The translations under genes were made by a program, and so were the position numbers. A model generated the notes under the pieces. The model searched no databases and was not told the DNA's origin. It saw only the letters and a list, made by a program, of their open reading frames with translations. This document shows, in pieces, positions 6,871-12,292 of a stretch of 12,292 nucleotides of DNA; position 1 is the first letter of the stretch, and every line of letters starts with the position of its first letter. Source of the stretch: Acidobacteriota bacterium (GTDB lineage: Bacteria; Acidobacteriota; Thermoanaerobaculia; Multivoradales; UBA5704); contig QHVW01000183.1 of the NCBI GenBank assembly GCA_003223675.1, positions 1 through 12,292 on the forward strand, read 5' to 3'.

Positions 6871-7314
6871 CGCGTCCACCCCAGCCTCTGTTTCTCTCTC
6901 CCGTGCCAGTGGGTGCCTGCCCCCTCCGGATCGCCGTCGCGCCCCTTCGCTGCCGCGGTTTTGCCCACCGATCCTCCGTCCGCGCGATCCCGTTTTTCGC
7001 TCAGCCCCAACGGAGGGCCGTGTGCGCCCATTGGTTTTTTGTGTTTGCCCTCCCTTGGGCAAAGCCGCCCCTCTGGAGGGCGCGATCGCAAAACCTGAGG
7101 GCAACACCGGCGAATCAGTGGGCACGACCGCCCCAAGCGAGGGCACGATCGCCCCAAGCGAGGGCACGACAGAAATTCCGCAGGGACTGCACGAAAAACC
7201 AGAGGGCCATGCCGCCCCTCTGGAGGGCAATACGGCCCCTCCAGAGGGCAATGCCGGAAAACGGGAGGCCCTTCGTATCGATATCCAAGGCGGCGGCGCC
7301 CGGGGGTTCGCCCC
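6871..7314. other. Convergent intergenic region with a 21-bp repeat array
   Basis: This lies between the stop of the metallopeptidase (+) and the stop of msrB (-). The first 120 bases show nothing recognisable. The segment from about 6992 to 7285 is a repeat array, annotated separately. A GGGGG/CCCCC hairpin with a 4-nt loop (7302-7315) overlaps the msrB stop, but no T-tract follows. Open frames on both strands across this segment come from the repeat length being divisible by three and show no known domain. Confidence 0.65.
7013..7264. repeat. Tandem array of twelve degenerate 21-bp repeats
   Basis: Units begin at 7013, 7034, 7055, 7076, 7097, 7118, 7139, 7160, 7181, 7202, 7223 and 7244, all exactly 21 bp. 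Eight of the twelve begin GAGGGC (7013, 7076, 7097, 7139, 7160, 7202, 7223, 7244), and many continue to GCCCC. The units at 7118 and 7139 differ at only two positions. Decayed units may flank it at 6992-7012 and 7265-7285. A plus-strand reading gives heptads such as EGTIAPS, and the minus strand gives SLGAIVP. TTTGCCC/GGGCAAA (7044-7063) forms a 7-bp hairpin inside the array. Confidence 0.88.
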
Positions 7315-7821
7315 CTACTTCGCCGGCTCGAACTTCATCGCCACGCCGTTCATGCAGTAGCGCAGGCCGGTGGGCGGCGGGCCGTCGGGGAAGACGTGGC
7401 CGAGATGGCCGCCGCAGCGGGCGCAGAGGACCTCGGTGCGGACCTGGAAGAAGCTGCGGTCGGTCTTGGTGGTGATGTGGCTGGGATCGATCGGCGCCCA
7501 GAAGCTCGGCCAGCCGGTACCGGAGTCGAACTTCTGATCCGAGCTGAAGAGCGTCAGGCCGCAGGCGGCGCAGACGAACACCCCCTTCTGGTGGATGTTG
7601 TTCAACGGGCTGGTGAAAGCCCGCTCCGTGCCTTCCTTGCGCAGGACGTTGAACTGCTCGGGCGTCAGGATCTTCTTCCACTCGTCATCGGTCTTGACGA
7701 TCTTTTCGATCACTTCCTTCGATCCTTTCTTGTCGCTGCCGGGGACGGGCGCCTTGGCGGCGGCGAAGGCCAGGGCCCCGGTGAGAGCGAGGGCTATCAG
7801 CAGAGTCATTGCGAGCTTCAT
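7315..7821 (-). CDS. msrB: Exported peptide-methionine (R)-S-oxide reductase MsrB
   Basis: The product is 168 residues. It reduces the R-sulfoxide of methionine in oxidised proteins. A signal peptide (MKLAMTLLIALALTGALAFAAA) directs it out of the cytoplasm. The SelR domain follows: zinc ligands in CAAC (C84, C87) and CARC (C133, C136), the GTGWPSF motif (101-107), GGHLGHVFPDGP (137-148), and the catalytic cysteine C156 in LRYCMNGVAMKF, which corresponds to RYCINSxxLxF in the family. No residue of the usual set is missing. The start has AAGGGG about 10 nt upstream. It lies 58 bp behind ligA on the same strand with a GGCCGG/CCGGCC hairpin (7845-7861) between them, so it is probably transcribed with ligA. 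Confidence 0.93.
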   Translation of the reverse strand: MKLAMTLLIALALTGALAFAAAKAPVPGSDKKGSKEVIEKIVKTDDEWKKILTPEQFNVLRKEGTERAFTSPLNNIHQKGVFVCAACGLTLFSSDQKFDSGTGWPSFWAPIDPSHITTKTDRSFFQVRTEVLCARCGGHLGHVFPDGPPPTGLRYCMNGVAMKFEPAK

Positions 7822-7879
7822 GGAGCCATTCCCCTTCGTGTGGCGGCCGGGATCTCCGGCCTCCTCCCTTGAAAACAGG

Positions 7880-9922
7880 TCAGACGTCGATCCCGTTCCC
7901 GCGGAGGAAGGTCAGGAATTCCTCTTCGTTCATGGTCTGGACCCCCAGCTTGCGCGCGTCCTCGGCCTTGGAGCCGGCGTCCTCGCCGACCACCACGACG
8001 TCCGTGGACTTGCTGACCGAGCCGGTGGCGCGGGCGCCCAGGGATTCGACGTACGTCTGGGCGTCGCGGCGGGTGAGGCGGGTGAGGCCGCCGGTGAAGA
8101 CCCACTTCTGCCCCGCAAGAGGTTTTACGGCCCCGTCCCCCCCACTGGATGTGGACGGCTCCGTCTCCACCAGGTGCATCCGGGCCGTCAGCTCGTCGAG
8201 CACCTTGGCGTTGGTCGGCTCGGCGAAGAAGGCGGTGATCTGCTCGGCCATCCGCGGGCCCACCCCCGGGACCTCCTGGAGCGTGGCCTCGTCCGCCGCG
8301 CGCAGGCGGGCGAAGGTGCCGAAGTGCCGGGCGAGGTCGCGCGCCACGGCGACGCCCACCTCGGGGATCCCCAGGCCATAGAGGAAGCGGGGGAGCTCGG
8401 CGGCGGAGGCAACCTTCTTCAGGGCGTCCACCAGCTTGTTGGCCGACTTCTGGGCGAACCCCTCCAGCACCACGAGTTGCTCGGGGCGGATCTCGAAGAG
8501 GTCGGGGAGCTGCTTGACCAGCCCCTCGGCCACGAAGAGCTTGGAGGTCTCGTCCCCCAGGCCCTCGATGTCCAGGGCGTCGCGCGAGGCGAAGTGGACG
8601 ATGCGGCCGGCGAGCTGCGCCGGGCATTCGAAGCTGTTGGGGCAGACGGTGAACGGTCCGCGCTCGATCAGCCGGGTGCCGCAGGAGGGGCAGACGTCCG
8701 GCATCTTCCACTCGGGGGAGCGCTCGTGGCCGGGCTCCTCGATGCGTTCGATCACCTGCGGGATGACGTCGCCGGCCCGCTGCACGCGCACGCGGTCCCC
8801 CTCGCGGACGTCCTTGCGCGCCACCTCCTCGCGGTTGTGCAGCGTGGCGCGGGCCACGGTGACGCCGCCGATCTCGACCGGCAGCATGATCGCCACCGGC
8901 GTGACCACGCCGGTCCGCCCCACCGACGGCAGGATCGAGAGGATGCGCGTGACCTCCTTGCGCGGGGGGAATTTGAAGGCGTAGGCCCAGCGGGGGTGGC
9001 GGGAGGTCCAGCCCAGGGTCTCGCGGTCGGCGAGGTCGTTCAGCTTGATCACCACGCCGTCGATCTCGTAGCCGAGGTCGTCCCGCTCGGCCTCGAAGCC
9101 CTGGTGATAGGCGAGGATGTCGTCGAGGGTCTTCCCCTTCTTGATCCGCTCGTTGACCTTGAGCCCCCAGGCGCGCAGGGCCTGCAGCAAGTCCCACTGG
9201 GTCTCGATGCCGTCCACCCCCTCGGAGGCGAGGATGTCGTAGGCGTAGAAGTGGAGCGGGCGGGAGGCGGTGAGCTGCGGATCGAGCTGGCGCACCGTGC
9301 CGGCGGCGGAGTTGCGCGGGCTTGCGAAGGGCTCCTTGCCCTCGGCGATCAGCCGCTCGTTGAGCCGGTCGAAGTCCTTGGCGAACATGATGATCTCGCC
9401 GCGCACGGAGAGGAACGGCGGCGCCGGACGGTCGCTCTCGCGCAGCTTGAGCGGCACGCTGGCGATGGTGCGCACGTTGGCGGTGACCCCCTCCCCCTTG
9501 CGGCCGTCGCCGCGGGTGACGGCCTGCACGAGGATGCCATCCCGATAGACCAGCTCCATGGAGAGGCCGTCGAGCTTGGGCTCCAGGACGTATTCGACCG
9601 GCGTGTCGCCCAGCCCCTTGCGCAGGCGCTCGTCGAAGCGGCGGAGGTTGTCCTCGTCCTGGCTGGAGTCGAGCGACAGCATGGGCGCCGCGTGCTCGAC
9701 GGTGGGGAACGAGTCGAGCGGCGAGCCCGCCACCCGCTGGGTGGGGGAGTCCTCGGAGACGAGGTCCGGGTGTTTCGCCTCCAGATCCTCCAGCTCATGG
9801 AAGAGGCGGTCGAACTCCTCGTCGGAGATCGCGGGCTTGTCCTCGACGTAATAGAGGTATTCGTGGTGCCGGATTTCGCTACGCAGCTTGGCGATTCGCT
9901 GGGCGGCCTGGTCGCGGGTCAT
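7880..9922 (-). CDS. ligA: NAD-dependent DNA ligase LigA
   Basis: The product is 680 residues, the family's normal full length. It seals nicks in replication and repair using NAD+. The Ia domain (HEYLYYVEDKPAISDEEFD, about 20-38) binds NMN. The adenylation site is K116 in EPKLDGLSMEL (KxDG). SVRGEI (172-177) and GYEIDGVVIK (284-293) are further nucleotidyltransferase motifs. An OB fold follows, then a four-cysteine zinc finger (C411, C414, C427, C433), a helix-hairpin-helix region with VPGVGPRMAEQI (551-562), and a C-terminal BRCT domain (about 600-680). A short low-complexity linker (STSSGGDG) precedes the BRCT. The ribosome-binding site is weak (AGGGAGA, somewhat distant). The gene order prfC-ligA-msrB is all minus strand. 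Confidence 0.97.
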   Translation of the reverse strand: MTRDQAAQRIAKLRSEIRHHEYLYYVEDKPAISDEEFDRLFHELEDLEAKHPDLVSEDSPTQRVAGSPLDSFPTVEHAAPMLSLDSSQDEDNLRRFDERLRKGLGDTPVEYVLEPKLDGLSMELVYRDGILVQAVTRGDGRKGEGVTANVRTIASVPLKLRESDRPAPPFLSVRGEIIMFAKDFDRLNERLIAEGKEPFASPRNSAAGTVRQLDPQLTASRPLHFYAYDILASEGVDGIETQWDLLQALRAWGLKVNERIKKGKTLDDILAYHQGFEAERDDLGYEIDGVVIKLNDLADRETLGWTSRHPRWAYAFKFPPRKEVTRILSILPSVGRTGVVTPVAIMLPVEIGGVTVARATLHNREEVARKDVREGDRVRVQRAGDVIPQVIERIEEPGHERSPEWKMPDVCPSCGTRLIERGPFTVCPNSFECPAQLAGRIVHFASRDALDIEGLGDETSKLFVAEGLVKQLPDLFEIRPEQLVVLEGFAQKSANKLVDALKKVASAAELPRFLYGLGIPEVGVAVARDLARHFGTFARLRAADEATLQEVPGVGPRMAEQITAFFAEPTNAKVLDELTARMHLVETEPSTSSGGDGAVKPLAGQKWVFTGGLTRLTRRDAQTYVESLGARATGSVSKSTDVVVVGEDAGSKAEDARKLGVQTMNEEEFLTFLRGNGIDV

Positions 9923-9958
9923 CGGGGGCGTTTCTCCCTCGAAACTGTTGGAGGGGGA

Positions 9959-9967
9959 ACTGTAGCA
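9959..9967 (-). promoter_or_regulatory. Candidate extended -10 promoter of ligA
   Basis: The minus strand reads TGCTACAGT, an extended -10 pattern (TGn followed by TACAGT), about 37 nt before the ligA ATG. No good -35 lies 17 bp upstream. This is a weak assignment. Confidence 0.35.
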
Positions 9968-10001
9968 TTACCGTCCCCGAACCCTCACCCCTGTCCCCTC
10001 T

Positions 10002-10035
10002 CCCATCGCCCTCCCACCGACCGGGAGAGGGGAAC
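10002..10035 (+). repeat. Left arm of a long inverted repeat (REP/MITE-like)
   Basis: This 34-bp segment matches the reverse complement of 10147-10180 at 32 of 34 positions. The similarity continues weakly outward (GAACCCTCACC at 9979-9989 against GAACCTCACC on the other strand near 10183-10193). The left arm also contains its own perfect 10-bp stem, CCCCTCTCCC (9995-10004) and GGGAGAGGGG (10023-10032). Confidence 0.85.
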
Positions 10036-10076
10036 GCGGTTGGAGCGGTATTGCTGGTAGGAGGCGTTATCGCTCT

Positions 10077-10098
10077 GATCCGACGGATCGGTCGGATC
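10077..10098. repeat. Small palindrome and 9-bp direct repeat inside the inverted-repeat element
   Basis: GATCCGAC (10077-10084) and GTCGGATC (10091-10098) form an 8-bp stem around a 6-nt loop. The overlapping GGATCGGTC occurs twice in tandem (10085-10093 and 10094-10102). It lies midway between the two long inverted arms. Confidence 0.6.
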
Positions 10099-10146
10099 GG
10101 TCTGATGGCCTCTTTTCCTTCCTATAGGCACCACCGCCTCAGCTGA

Positions 10147-10180
10147 GTCCCCCTCTCCCGGTAGGTGGGAGGGCGATGGG
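10147..10180 (-). repeat. Right arm of the long inverted repeat
   Basis: This is the inverted copy of 10002-10035 with two mismatches. It ends about 31 bp from the prfC stop. Together the arms bound a 179-bp segment that could fold into a large cruciform or stem-loop in the prfC 3' region. Confidence 0.85.
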
Positions 10181-10211
10181 CATGGTGAGGTTCCGGGCGG
10201 GGGGCCGCCCC

Positions 10212-11791
<1,580 letters not shown>

Positions 11792-11792
<1 letters not shown>

Positions 11793-12271
11793 TATTTCCA
11801 TGGATTTACGCGCTCCGCGCTCGGCCGGGCGAATGTCCGCCGGGGCCGGGACGGGAGGTCCCACCGGGATAACACGAGACGGGCCCGTAGCCTTCCCTGG
11901 AGGGGGCGGGGGATGTTAGCACGGACGCCTCCTACCCGCTCGGCCCCCCTGGGACCGCCGGCGTCCTCGCCGGCCTCTCGCAGGATCTCAGGATGAAGCT
12001 TGGCGACCTTGATGAGTGTTTTCGCCGCTCCCGACGGCTCCCGCCTCCCTTGCTCCCAGTCCTGCAGCGTGCGAACGGACACTCCCAGCAACGCGGCGAA
12101 CGACGTTTGCGAAAGTCCCGAGATCAGACGAGCCTCGACAATGCTGGACATCCCGGGCGTATGCACGCGGCCACGCAAGCCGGCCTTCATTTCGCGAACC
12201 GACTGCAAGAGCTGCTCACCCAACTCTTCGCCGGACTTGGCAAGCTGAAGTTTCTTGGCACCCTTAGCCAT
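11792..12271 (-). CDS. HigA/NadS-type HTH antitoxin with C-terminal extension
   Basis: The product is 159 residues. Residues 1-100 fit the XRE-family antitoxin of HigBA/NadS-like type II toxin-antitoxin pairs: GEQLLQSVREMKAG (18-31), then a helix-turn-helix with SGLSQTSFAALLGVSVRTLQ (51-70), and the typical DWEQGRREPSGAAKTLIKVAKLHPEIL (71-97). The family normally stops at about this point. Here the frame continues for about 58 residues rich in Arg, Pro and Gly, using codons such as GTA, CTA, TTA and ACA that are otherwise uncommon in such GC-rich genes. It ends at a TAA overlapping the prfC ATG. The tail may be read-through of former intergenic DNA. I chose the ATG at 12271 because AGGAGG lies 9 nt upstream; the TTG at 12277 is too close to it. 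Antitoxins of this type usually repress their own operon. Confidence 0.72.
11913..11921 (-). promoter_or_regulatory. Candidate extended -10 element upstream of prfC
   Basis: The minus strand reads TGCTAACAT, similar in form to the element before ligA. It would start transcription near 11906, about 115 nt before the prfC ATG and inside the antitoxin extension. There is no clear -35. If real, it argues that the antitoxin tail region is really prfC promoter DNA. Confidence 0.35.
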
Positions 12272-12292
12272 GCTCAATTTCCTCCTTGATCC
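12264..12292 (-). other. Possible 3' end of the partner toxin gene
   Basis: On the minus strand the last bases before and across the antitoxin ATG read IKEEIEHG followed by TAA (12264-12266), which would overlap the antitoxin start by 8 nt. Overlapping toxin-antitoxin genes are common, and a RelE/HigB toxin usually precedes this antitoxin class. Only eight complete sense codons are visible, so this is suggestive only. Confidence 0.25.

Noticed and set aside
6757..7251. A minus-strand ORF of 164 codons through the 21-bp array and into the metallopeptidase gene
   Set aside because: It starts at a TTG within the repeats, overlaps the 3' end of the metallopeptidase gene antisense, and its C-terminal part is Arg/Gly-rich shadow sequence. 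The open repeat portion follows from the 21-bp period.
7013..7264. The regular array considered as a CRISPR
   Set aside because: The 21-bp units are contiguous with no unique spacers and no cas genes nearby.
7595..10060. An 821-codon open frame on the plus strand opposite ligA and msrB
   Set aside because: It is antisense to two fully recognisable genes, has a repetitive V/G/E/L/H-rich composition typical of a GC-rich shadow frame, and contains no known domain.

Overview
This window is high-GC bacterial chromosome, roughly two-thirds G+C. It carries ten protein genes, nine on the minus strand and one (5887-6870) on the plus strand. The repertoire suggests a soil or sediment Gram-negative such as an acidobacterium: error-prone polymerase DnaE2, a secreted PQQ-type propeller protein, a signal-peptide MsrB, an M23 lipoprotein, a DUF2892 protein and RF3. 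That assignment is inference from gene style only. Long open frames lie antisense to almost every gene, but these are GC-rich shadows and are not annotated.

Layout from left to right. (1) 1-1966: the N-terminal 655 residues of dnaE2, cut by the window edge. A promoter candidate sits directly against its ATG, and it is separated from its neighbour by a strong intrinsic terminator (2004-2035). (2) 2051-3784: a secreted beta-propeller protein with a near-consensus promoter about 200 nt upstream and a structured leader. (3) 4109-5722: a SpoIIAA-like STAS/SEC14 protein with its own promoter, a DUF2892 membrane protein and an M23-peptidase lipoprotein, all transcribed leftward. (4) 5887-6870, the only plus-strand gene: a membrane-anchored gluzincin metallopeptidase, divergent from the M23 gene. 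(5) 6871-7314: a convergent intergenic region holding twelve 21-bp tandem repeats. (6) 7315-9922: ligA followed by a secreted msrB, a probable two-gene unit. (7) 9923-10211: a gap carrying a pair of long inverted GC-rich repeats, resembling REP or MITE elements. (8) 10212-11792: prfC (RF3). (9) 11792-12271: a HigA/NadS-type antitoxin with an unusual C-terminal extension whose stop codon overlaps the prfC start. Its toxin partner would lie just beyond the right edge.

Functionally the window mixes housekeeping information processing (ligA, prfC), mutagenic repair (dnaE2), oxidative repair of exported protein (msrB) and cell-envelope proteins (M23, DUF2892, metallopeptidase, propeller). I found no obvious new multi-gene system. 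The least explained features are the 21-bp repeat array, the inverted-repeat element beside prfC, the antitoxin/prfC fusion-like junction, and a possibly leaderless dnaE2.
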